Source: an uncultured Oscillospiraceae bacterium (GTDB lineage Bacteria > Bacillota_A > Clostridia > Oscillospirales > Oscillospiraceae). From it: 7,997 nt of DNA. Below are positions 1-5,291 of the stretch, piece by piece; position 1 is the stretch's first letter, and each line of letters begins with the position of its first letter. The DNA lies in contig CAAEDK010000097.1 of the NCBI GenBank assembly GCA_900754605.1, positions 1-7,997 of the forward strand, given 5' to 3'. A model generated the notes under the pieces. That model did not search any database and was not told the DNA's origin. It saw nothing but the letters and a program-made list of their open reading frames with translations. The position numbers were made by a program, and so were the translations under genes.

Positions 1-55
1 CAGAGATCATGGTGGCGGTGAGGCCCAGGCTGAGAGCACGCTTCAGGTTTCTCAT
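1..55 (-). CDS. 5' end of a secreted or cell-surface protein gene (partial)
   Basis: Only the first 18 codons are inside the window; the gene runs off the left edge. The visible peptide, MRNLKRALSLGLTATMIS, has a basic N-terminus (R2, K5, R6) followed by a hydrophobic run, which is the start of a Sec signal peptide. The start codon is fixed by a near-perfect Shine-Dalgarno (AAGGAGGAA, 61-69) about 7 nt upstream, and a strong promoter lies further up at 206-234. From general familiarity, starts of this MRNLKRALSL type often belong to S-layer-homology or other large surface proteins in Oscillospiraceae, but no domain is visible here, so that remains a guess. The gene has its own promoter and leader and is separate from the TRAP operon to its right. 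Confidence 0.7.
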   Translation of the reverse strand, partial: MRNLKRALSLGLTATMIS

Positions 56-60
56 TGGAA

Positions 61-69
61 TTCCTCCTT
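61..69 (-). promoter_or_regulatory. Ribosome binding site of the left-edge gene
   Basis: Read on the minus strand this is AAGGAGGAA, almost fully complementary to the 16S rRNA tail, with about 7 nt to the ATG at 55. It is the main reason for calling a real gene start at the edge. Confidence 0.85.
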
Positions 70-95
70 GATTTTTTCAAGCTGCGGGGGATTTG

Positions 96-127
96 TTATT
101 TTCTCCCAAAATTAGTTTATTTTCTCC
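96..127 (-). repeat. Paired GGAGAAAATAA direct repeat in the mRNA leader
   Basis: The minus strand carries GGAGAAAATAA twice, at 117-127 and 96-106, offset by 21 nt (about two helical turns). Both lie inside the predicted leader of the left-edge gene and resemble Shine-Dalgarno sequences, but neither is followed by a usable start codon. They could be RNA-protein contacts (GGA-type motifs), ribosome standby sites or chance in an A-rich leader. Only the repeat is directly seen; its role is not known. Confidence 0.4.
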
Positions 128-205
128 TTATATTAAGCCGTATCCGGCATAAAATAGGTGAAATACTAATTATAGGAAAGCATAACTCCCCTTGCCTGTG
201 TTCAT

Positions 206-234
206 ACTATACTCTAACACAAGCCACTCGTCAA
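206..234 (-). promoter_or_regulatory. Sigma-A-type promoter of the left-edge surface-protein gene
   Basis: On the minus strand, -35 TTGACG (229-234) and -10 TATAGT (206-211) are separated by exactly 17 bp, five of six matches in each box. Transcription would start near 199, giving a leader of roughly 140 nt before the ATG at 55. The start site is predicted from spacing, not measured. Confidence 0.8.
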
Positions 235-248
235 CGGGTTTAGGCGAA

Positions 249-289
249 GTGTAACACAACCGTAATATTGCGACATGATTGTTACAACA
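249..289. promoter_or_regulatory. Inverted repeat upstream of the left-edge promoter (possible regulator site)
   Basis: TGTAAC (250-255) and GTTACA (281-286) form a 6-bp inverted repeat. Each half is itself nearly palindromic: GTGTAACAC at 249-257 and TGTTACAACA at 280-289. They sit about 50 to 90 bp upstream of the predicted start at 199, a position usual for an activator site. The symmetry is visible; binding by any protein is inference, and the arms are short enough to arise by chance in AT-rich DNA. Confidence 0.3.
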
Positions 290-396
290 CTTTGTTTTTG
301 TGAAATATTGCTGTAAAGTGCCGGGAAAAGTTGCAGTGGTTCTTGTGGGTTTTTTAGGTGCGCCGCCCCGTTCTGCTGTGTCCCGCCTGAGATGCC

Positions 397-425
397 GTAG
401 GGGCGGCCCCGTGTGGCCGCCCGCC
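397..425 (+). repeat. GTAG hairpin repeat, copy 1 (REP-like)
   Basis: GTAG (397-400) is followed directly by an 8-bp perfect stem, GGGCGGCC (401-408) with GGCCGCCC (415-422), a 6-nt loop, and then GCC (423-425). It is the first of three same-orientation copies. A GTAG tetranucleotide next to a GC-rich palindrome is the hallmark of REP elements moved by Y1 (RAYT) transposases. Whether this family is related to REPs is inference. Confidence 0.65.
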
Positions 426-459
426 TGTCCTCCGTCGCAGAATGTTTCCCCTTCCAGTC

Positions 460-488
460 GTAGGGGCGGGTCTCCTGACCCGCCCGCC
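460..488 (+). repeat. GTAG hairpin repeat, copy 2 (REP-like)
   Basis: GTAG (460-463) is followed by a perfect 9-bp stem, GGGCGGGTC (464-472) with GACCCGCCC (477-485), a 4-nt TCCT loop, and then GCC (486-488). The outer framework matches copy 1, while the inner stem differs on both sides with pairing kept. Such compensatory change suggests that the folded structure is what is conserved. Confidence 0.65.
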
Positions 489-508
489 GTCCGTGGACTG
501 TGACGCCC

Positions 509-536
509 GTAGGGCGCGGCGACTCGGCGCGCCGCC
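509..536 (+). repeat. GTAG hairpin repeat, copy 3 (diverged)
   Basis: GTAG (509-512) is followed by a 6-bp stem, GGCGCG (513-518) with CGCGCC (528-533), a 9-nt loop, and then GCC (534-536). It keeps the order and orientation of the two copies to its left, with a shorter stem and larger loop. The GTAG also lies in the loop of a small GCCC/GGGC dyad (505-515). Confidence 0.5.
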
Positions 537-539
537 GTA

Positions 540-579
540 CAGGGTTTCGCCCTGCGGGGCGAACTCCGTTGCCCGCCGC
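540..579. repeat. Overlapping alternative hairpins
   Basis: Three stems share bases and so exclude each other: CAGGG (540-544) with CCCTG (550-554); TTCGCCC (546-552) with GGGCGAA (557-563), a perfect 7-bp stem with a 4-nt loop; and GGGC (557-560) with GCCC (571-574). No gene on either strand is placed to make this an attenuator, so it is more simply part of the repeat cluster. Confidence 0.4.
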
Positions 580-602
580 AGGTGGACTCCAAAATTACAC
601 AC

Positions 603-621
603 ATATATAATCATTATATAT
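603..621. repeat. Perfect AT-only palindrome
   Basis: ATATATAAT (603-611), a central C (612) and ATTATATAT (613-621) form a perfect dyad with 9-bp arms made only of A and T. It lies between the GC-rich repeats and the terminator-like hairpin of the TRAP operon. It could be part of the termination region or the remnant of an insertion; no protein is known to bind it. Confidence 0.4.
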
Positions 622-627
622 ATGAGG

Positions 628-686
628 AAACCGCCCTCCAGTGGTACGTCTCCGTACACCGAAGGGCGGTTTTGGTTTTTATTTTG
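628..686. terminator. Intrinsic-terminator-like hairpin after dctM, U-run better on the plus strand
   Basis: AAACCGCCCT (628-637) pairs with AGGGCGGTTT (663-672) in a 10-bp outer stem, with an inner GTAC/GTAC stem (644-647 and 654-657). It begins 22 bp past the dctM stop, the right place to end the six-gene operon. On the minus strand, however, the stem is followed only by TTT and then CCTC. The long T-rich tail (670-686) lies on the plus-strand side. It is likely a bidirectional terminator; termination of the minus-strand operon here is inferred. Confidence 0.6.
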
Positions 687-694
687 TTCTCCCG

Positions 695-1978
695 TCAGCC
701 GTTGGGGAACATCAGGGCGATCGGCCCGGTGATGATCTGCGGGAAGAGGATGAATACACAGATGATACCGACGGTCAGGAACAGCCACGGTACCACCGAT
801 TTTATCACCTTTTCCAACGAAAGTCCGGTGACATTCTCTGCGGCGTACAGGCACACGCCCACGGGAGGAGTGATCAGGCCGAAGCTGAGGGTGATGACCA
901 GGAACACCACGAAGAACAGGGGGCTGACGCCCAGCTGCTTCACCACGGGGAGCAGGATGGGCACCAGGATGTAGATGGCCGCGGTGGCGTCCATGAACAT
1001 ACCCACGATGATCAGGAACACAAACAGGGCAAACATGATGACCAGCTGGTTATCAGAGATGCCCAGGATGAAGTGGGCCAGCTTGGTGGGCAGGCCGTCC
1101 AGCTCGAAGATCTGGCCGGCGGGCTTAGCCGCAATGGCGATGAACAGAATGGTACCAGTCTGGCGGGCATTCTTGGCAATGATGCGGGGAATGTCAGACC
1201 ACTTCAGACGCTTGTACACATAGATGGAGACCAGCATGGCATAGGCCACAGCGATACCAGCACCCTCGGTGGGGGTGTAGATGCCGCTGTACATACCTAC
1301 CAGCATGATCACGGGAACCATCAGGGCGGGGACAGCGGAAACAAAAGCCTTGCCCAGACGCTTGGGCTGGAAGGGGGCCTTCTCACCGATACCGGTGACC
1401 TTGCAGTGGACATAGTTATAAATCATGTAGATGAGGCCGATCAGCACGCCGGGGACCATGCCTGCCATCAGAGCCTGGCCGATGGACACGCTGGCGGTAG
1501 AGGCGGCTACGATCATCAGGATGCTGGGCGGGATCACAGAGGCCAGCATACAACCGGCCAGGTTGATACCCACGCCGTACTCCTTGGGATAGCCCTTCTT
1601 GGCCATAGCATTGATGCTCATTTTGCCGATGGAAGCCACGGCGGCCACGGAGGAGCCGGACATAGCGCCGAAGATGATATTACACAGAATGGCCACATGG
1701 CCCAGGCCGCCATAGATCCAGCCCACACAGGCCTCAGCCAGGTCGTAGATCTTGTCGGCGATGCCGCCCTCATCCATGAGGGAGCCGGCCAGGATGAACA
1801 GGGGGACTGCCACCATAACGAAGCTGTTCATGGAGGTGTACATCAGCTGGACCACCATCGTCAGGGGCATATTGCCCATGGTGATCAGTACGATGACGGA
1901 TGCTGCGCCCAGAGAGATGGCGATGGGCACGCCCAGGGCCATCAGGCCCAGAAAGATCAACAGCAGTGCTACACTCAT
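695..1978 (-). CDS. dctM: TRAP transporter large membrane subunit (DctM family)
   Basis: This is the ion-coupled permease subunit of a tripartite ATP-independent periplasmic (TRAP) transporter. It takes substrate from the DctP-type binding protein and uses a Na+ or H+ gradient. The 427-residue product is hydrophobic throughout, with about twelve membrane segments, the usual size for DctM. Family motifs are visible: PLFILAGSLMDEGGI (59-73), SGSSVAAVASIG (107-118), the IPPS turn (149-152), TPTEGAG (235-241), GMFMDATAAI (326-335) and LITPPVGV (368-375). The ATG overlaps the dctQ stop as ATGA, and its ribosome site (GGAGG) lies within the last codons of dctQ, so the two are translationally coupled. 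It is the last gene of the operon. Substrate cannot be told from this subunit. Confidence 0.95.
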   Translation of the reverse strand: MSVALLLIFLGLMALGVPIAISLGAASVIVLITMGNMPLTMVVQLMYTSMNSFVMVAVPLFILAGSLMDEGGIADKIYDLAEACVGWIYGGLGHVAILCNIIFGAMSGSSVAAVASIGKMSINAMAKKGYPKEYGVGINLAGCMLASVIPPSILMIVAASTASVSIGQALMAGMVPGVLIGLIYMIYNYVHCKVTGIGEKAPFQPKRLGKAFVSAVPALMVPVIMLVGMYSGIYTPTEGAGIAVAYAMLVSIYVYKRLKWSDIPRIIAKNARQTGTILFIAIAAKPAGQIFELDGLPTKLAHFILGISDNQLVIMFALFVFLIIVGMFMDATAAIYILVPILLPVVKQLGVSPLFFVVFLVITLSFGLITPPVGVCLYAAENVTGLSLEKVIKSVVPWLFLTVGIICVFILFPQIITGPIALMFPNG

Positions 1979-2484
1979 TTCTCGTCGCCTCCGATCGCTA
2001 CCTTATGGGGATACTCTAAAAAGCTCTGGATTGTGCCGATAATGCCCAGGAAACCGCACAGAGGCACACAAATCATGATCGCACCCATGGGGACAGCAAC
2101 GGCAGTTGCCATCTCGTTGAAGGCAAACTTCTGCATGGTCAGGTCGATACCATACTTAACCATAAAAGCGAAGAAGCCCAGGGTAACCACATAGTACAGA
2201 ACAGTACAAATCTTCTGCATGGGCCGGGGCAGCATATTGACCAGAATCACGACACGGGAAGACTCTGCCCGATTGAAGCCGGCGGCCACTGCCAAGAACA
2301 TCATCCAAAGGAAGAAGAAGCGGGTCGTCTCCTCCGTCCAGGTCAGTGTCACACCGACCAGACGGCCGCCTACCTGAAGCAGCACGACCAGCAGCAGACA
2401 GACCAAGGTACCTCCGCACAGGATATCCTCCAGCTTGTCTACAACATCAAAAAATTTACTCAAGGGTGAATGCTTGCGTTCCAT
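1975..2484 (-). CDS. dctQ: TRAP transporter small membrane subunit (DctQ family)
   Basis: This small subunit partners DctM and stabilises the membrane complex. The 169-residue product has four predicted membrane segments, roughly at residues 21-38, 53-70, 93-110 and 132-155. It carries the DctQ-type signature after the first segment: R41, then WTEE (49-52), R55 and an aromatic FFFLWMMF stretch. The start is supported by AGGAGG a few bases upstream. It overlaps dctM by 4 nt and is separated from dctP by about 140 bp that contains a very strong hairpin, so its mRNA may be less abundant than that of dctP. Length and topology are normal for the family. Confidence 0.93.
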   Translation of the reverse strand: MERKHSPLSKFFDVVDKLEDILCGGTLVCLLLVVLLQVGGRLVGVTLTWTEETTRFFFLWMMFLAVAAGFNRAESSRVVILVNMLPRPMQKICTVLYYVVTLGFFAFMVKYGIDLTMQKFAFNEMATAVAVPMGAIMICVPLCGFLGIIGTIQSFLEYPHKVAIGGDEK

Positions 2485-2540
2485 TGATTCCCCTCCTAAT
2501 ACACAAAAATTCTTTTTCTCTCACCTGCGGGCAAGAATAG

Positions 2541-2581
2541 AGCGGATGCGGTGGAGCCGGAGGGGCTCCTCCGCATCCGCT
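2541..2581 (-). terminator. Strong hairpin between dctP and dctQ (attenuating or mRNA-stabilising)
   Basis: An 11-bp arm pair (2541-2551 with 2571-2581), a single T/T mismatch, a 6-bp inner pair (GGAGCC 2553-2558 with GGCTCC 2564-2569) and a 5-nt loop form an almost perfect 41-nt hairpin. The minus strand continues with CTATTCTTG, a poor U-run, so full termination is unlikely. Partial termination, or protection of the dctP message from 3' decay, would give the binding-protein excess usual for such transporters. Confidence 0.65.
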
Positions 2582-2625
2582 TTACGCTTCAGTTGATGGA
2601 GTTGCGATCTCTTATCGGGATCGAA

Positions 2626-3678
2626 TCAGGCCTTGCCGCAGAAAGCGACAGTGGCATCAAACAGCTCGTCGTTCTGGACCATTTCCTTAAACTTGGGATA
2701 CAGATTCTGGGAAACAGACACAAACTCCTGGAAGCCCTCCTCGGGGACCTCGTTGTACTCCATGCCGTTGTCGGTCAGCAGCTTCAGCATCTCGCCATCC
2801 TTCTCGGCCTGGTAGTCCACATACCACTGCTGGCACTCCTCAGCAGCCTGACGCAGAGCGTTCTGCTGGTTCTCGGTAAGGCTGTTCAGCTTGTTGGTAT
2901 TCATACCCACGATCCAGGCGTCAGCGATGTGGTTGGTAGCGGAGATATACTTCTGAACCTCATAGAAGTTATTGGTAGCAGGCACGTCCACGGGATTCTC
3001 CTGGCCGTCCAAAGTGTTCAGCTGCAGGGCATTATAGACCTCGCTGAAGCTCATGGGAGTGGCGTTGGCGCCGCAGGCGGTGAAGAACTCAACATACAGG
3101 GAGTTGCTGGGAGTACGCAGGACCATACCCTCCAGGTCAGCGGGGGAGTTGATGGGCTTCTTGCTGTTGGTCACCTGGCGGAAGGAGCGGGTCCAGCTGC
3201 CCAGGCAGGAGATGCCCATGCTCTCTACGCTGTTGAACAGATCCTTGCCGGTGTCGCTGTTCAGGTAGTCCTGCAGCTGCTTGGTGTCATCAAACAGATA
3301 GGGGACAGAGACCACATAGAAGCTGGGATCGAAGCTGGCATACAGGGAGGAAGCCAGGATCACGATGTCCAGAGAGCCATTGCCCACAGAGGAGATAGCG
3401 GCATTGCCGTCGCCGCCGTACAGGGAGCCGTTGGGGAAGATGCTCAGTTCGATGCTGCCGTTAGAGTACTCCTCCACGCGGGACTTGAACTCCTGAGCCG
3501 CAGCATAGATGTAGGAGTTGTCGGCATCAGGCACGCTGACGTTCATAGAGACCTTAGGATCGGAGGAGGCGCCGGAAGTGCTTCCGGAGGTGCTGGGAGT
3601 GCTGCCGGATCCGCCGGAGCAGCCGACCAGAGAGAAGGTCAGCGCCAGAGCCAGGACAGAGCTGAGACACTTTTTCAT
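2626..3678 (-). CDS. dctP: TRAP transporter substrate-binding lipoprotein (DctP family)
   Basis: This extracytoplasmic binding protein captures the substrate and delivers it to DctQM. The 350-residue product starts with a lipoprotein signal peptide, with MKK, a hydrophobic run and the lipobox LVGC, C20 being the lipidated cysteine. A Gly/Ser/Thr-rich linker (about 21-40) follows, as expected for anchoring in a Gram-positive membrane. The DctP core has the KPINSPADLEGMVLRTPSN stretch (174-192), in which R188 matches the arginine that in most DctP proteins salt-bridges the substrate carboxylate, and DGQENP (224-229). R167 is a second possible ligand. An AGGAG site precedes the ATG. Codon use is strongly biased (CTG, AAG, GGC), as in highly expressed genes. 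Substrate is unknown; the arginine favours an acidic compound, though some DctP proteins bind others. Confidence 0.93.
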   Translation of the reverse strand: MKKCLSSVLALALTFSLVGCSGGSGSTPSTSGSTSGASSDPKVSMNVSVPDADNSYIYAAAQEFKSRVEEYSNGSIELSIFPNGSLYGGDGNAAISSVGNGSLDIVILASSLYASFDPSFYVVSVPYLFDDTKQLQDYLNSDTGKDLFNSVESMGISCLGSWTRSFRQVTNSKKPINSPADLEGMVLRTPSNSLYVEFFTACGANATPMSFSEVYNALQLNTLDGQENPVDVPATNNFYEVQKYISATNHIADAWIVGMNTNKLNSLTENQQNALRQAAEECQQWYVDYQAEKDGEMLKLLTDNGMEYNEVPEEGFQEFVSVSQNLYPKFKEMVQNDELFDATVAFCGKA

Positions 3679-3719
3679 CTTAAATTACTCCTTTTTGATC
3701 TTTTTATAATTCGGCTTCG

Positions 3720-5258
3720 TTACTGAACACCGAGGTTCACTTTGTAAAGTTCCTTTACGCTGGGATAAAGACCAGTATAGACCTGATAGCGGCGGTCGTA
3801 TACCTCTTTGTGTGCGTCGCTGTGTTTAATTTCCATGTATACGCTCTTCTCCACCTTAGCAGAGGCCTCATATACATCTTTAAATACACCAATACCAACA
3901 CCGGCCAGCAGAGCTGCGCCTACAGGGGCCATATCATTCATATCAAGCACTGTGATATCGCGGCCGGTAATGTCTGCCTTAATCTGAGCCCAGACCTTGC
4001 TCTTCGCTCCACCGCCGATGGAAGAAAACTTGGTCAGTTTTTGTCCAGTAACCGTTTCTACCATCTCGATAAGCTGACGCAGACCGTAGGCACATCCCTC
4101 CAGCACCGCCCGGTTCATCTCCCGGCGGGTGGTTTTAAGGGATAGTCCGAAGAACACGCCTCTGGCGTAGGGGTCCCATACCGGGCTGCGCTCTCCCATC
4201 ATATAGGGGAGGAATACCAGCCCATCAGCCCCCGGCTCCGCCTGCTCGGCGTCGTCGTTCATCAGCATCATGCCCCGCTTTCCGGTGACAGAGGGGTAAT
4301 CCTTGTAATCCTGATAGAAATTGTCATACATCCACTGATAGGAGGAGCCGGTGTGGGACATCGCCCCCTGATAGATCCAGGCCCCATCTACCACATGGCG
4401 GCGGTTGATGAAGTTGGGGGAGAATTTTGGCTCCTCCACACAGACGGTCAGCACATTCGTGGTACCCACCGACTCACACACATCACCCTGCTTGACCACG
4501 CCAGCCGCCAGGGTGGCGCAGGCGGTATCCCCGCCGCCGATGACGATCTTGGTCTCAGGGGACAGGCCCATGGCCAGCAGGACCGGGTGGATCAGATTGC
4601 CCACCACATCCGTGGACTTGACCAGAGGCGGAAGCTTATGGATGTCGATGCCGATTTTGTCGCAGATCTCCTCAGACCACACGCCCCGGCCCGCTGTCTC
4701 ATACAGCAGAGTATAGGAGGCATTAGAGTGGTCAATCGCAAAGTTTCCGGACAGCATCATGGCGATCAGGGTATTCACATGGCCAAAGTACCGGGTCTTT
4801 TCATAAATCTCAGGCAGATTTCTCTTGATCCAGAGCATGGATGTGCCAGACATGGCTCCTGCCATGGGGCTATTGGCTGTGATTTCAAACAGGCGCTGGG
4901 TCCCGATGGTCTGGCGGAAGATTTCCGCCTCCTCCGTACTGCGCCGATCCGAGTAGATGATTGGATCCACCAGCACCCGCCCGTCGGCATCGAAGGCCGC
5001 CAGTCCGGGACACAGGCTGGAAATCCCGATGGCCTTGATCTTTCCAGGCTCAACCCCGTGTTTGCTGATCAACGCCCCCACGCAACCGGTAAATGCGTTC
5101 CACATATCCGCAGTGTCGATCTGGATCGACACCTGATTGGGGTTGATCAGGCGATATGTCGCGCTTTCCTGGGCCACAAACCGGGCTTCCTGGTCAATGA
5201 CGGTAACCTTAATGCTGGAGGTACCCACATCCACACCCAGGAGATAGATCTCTTCCAT
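3720..5258 (-). CDS. FGGY-family carbohydrate kinase (xylulokinase-like)
   Basis: This kinase would phosphorylate a sugar or ketose with ATP in the cytoplasm. The 512-residue product is of normal FGGY length. The N-terminal domain opens with the phosphate-binding DVGTSSIK (10-17). D244 in IGGGDTACATLAAG is the expected catalytic base. A C-terminal signature is seen as PYMMGERSPVWDP (351-363), and the ATP-site glycine cluster as IGGGAKSKVW (414-423). FGGY subfamilies act on xylulose, ribulose, rhamnulose, fuculose, glycerol, gluconate, erythritol or AI-2, so an automatic xylulokinase label should be taken as family only. It lies 33 bp after the aldolase and 41 bp before dctP, with a strong AAGGAGG site. 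Its codons are visibly less optimised than those of its neighbours, especially towards the C-terminus, suggesting lower expression. Confidence 0.92.
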   Translation of the reverse strand: MEEIYLLGVDVGTSSIKVTVIDQEARFVAQESATYRLINPNQVSIQIDTADMWNAFTGCVGALISKHGVEPGKIKAIGISSLCPGLAAFDADGRVLVDPIIYSDRRSTEEAEIFRQTIGTQRLFEITANSPMAGAMSGTSMLWIKRNLPEIYEKTRYFGHVNTLIAMMLSGNFAIDHSNASYTLLYETAGRGVWSEEICDKIGIDIHKLPPLVKSTDVVGNLIHPVLLAMGLSPETKIVIGGGDTACATLAAGVVKQGDVCESVGTTNVLTVCVEEPKFSPNFINRRHVVDGAWIYQGAMSHTGSSYQWMYDNFYQDYKDYPSVTGKRGMMLMNDDAEQAEPGADGLVFLPYMMGERSPVWDPYARGVFFGLSLKTTRREMNRAVLEGCAYGLRQLIEMVETVTGQKLTKFSSIGGGAKSKVWAQIKADITGRDITVLDMNDMAPVGAALLAGVGIGVFKDVYEASAKVEKSVYMEIKHSDAHKEVYDRRYQVYTGLYPSVKELYKVNLGVQ

Positions 5259-5291
5259 GGTGATCCTCCTTGAGTTGATAGTGACGGGAAC

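Larger units (their letters stand above)
56..694. other. Gene-free intergenic region with promoter, repeats and terminator
   Basis: This 639-bp stretch separates dctM from the left-edge gene. It splits into an AT-rich part (56-360) with leader, promoter and short dyads, a GC-rich part (about 391-590) packed with hairpin-forming repeats, and an end segment (590-694) with an AT palindrome and a terminator-like hairpin. Open frames across the GC-rich part exist on both strands, but none has a convincing ribosome site, and their Arg/Pro/Gly-rich translations look like read-through of the repeats. No RNA gene was recognised. Confidence 0.7.

Noticed and set aside
526..533. GGCGCGCC self-complementary octamer as a specific protein site
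   Set aside because: It is simply part of the third GTAG hairpin in very GC-rich sequence.
397..536. CRISPR array made of the three regular hairpin units
   Set aside because: Units are too few, differ inside the stem, and their spacing (63 and 49 bp) is uneven, so no repeat-spacer pattern exists.
170..854. Overlapping frames of 74-166 codons through the 340-600 repeat block
   Set aside because: Arg/Pro/Gly-rich translations come from the GC-rich hairpins and no Shine-Dalgarno fits them; such frames are often wrongly annotated as small proteins.
641..2194. Long plus-strand frame (517 codons) antisense to dctM
   Set aside because: Its translation is His/Asp/Gly/Gln-rich with no domain, it has no ribosome site, and it mirrors the codon bias of the well-supported dctM and dctQ genes.
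2551..3726. Long plus-strand frame (391 codons) antisense to dctP
   Set aside because: It is a shadow of the strongly biased dctP codons; the minus-strand frame has a lipobox, family motifs and a ribosome site.
3720..5258. Calling the kinase xylB (xylulokinase)
   Set aside because: Only the FGGY superfamily is supported; there is no xylose isomerase or other xylose gene nearby, so the specific symbol is not justified.
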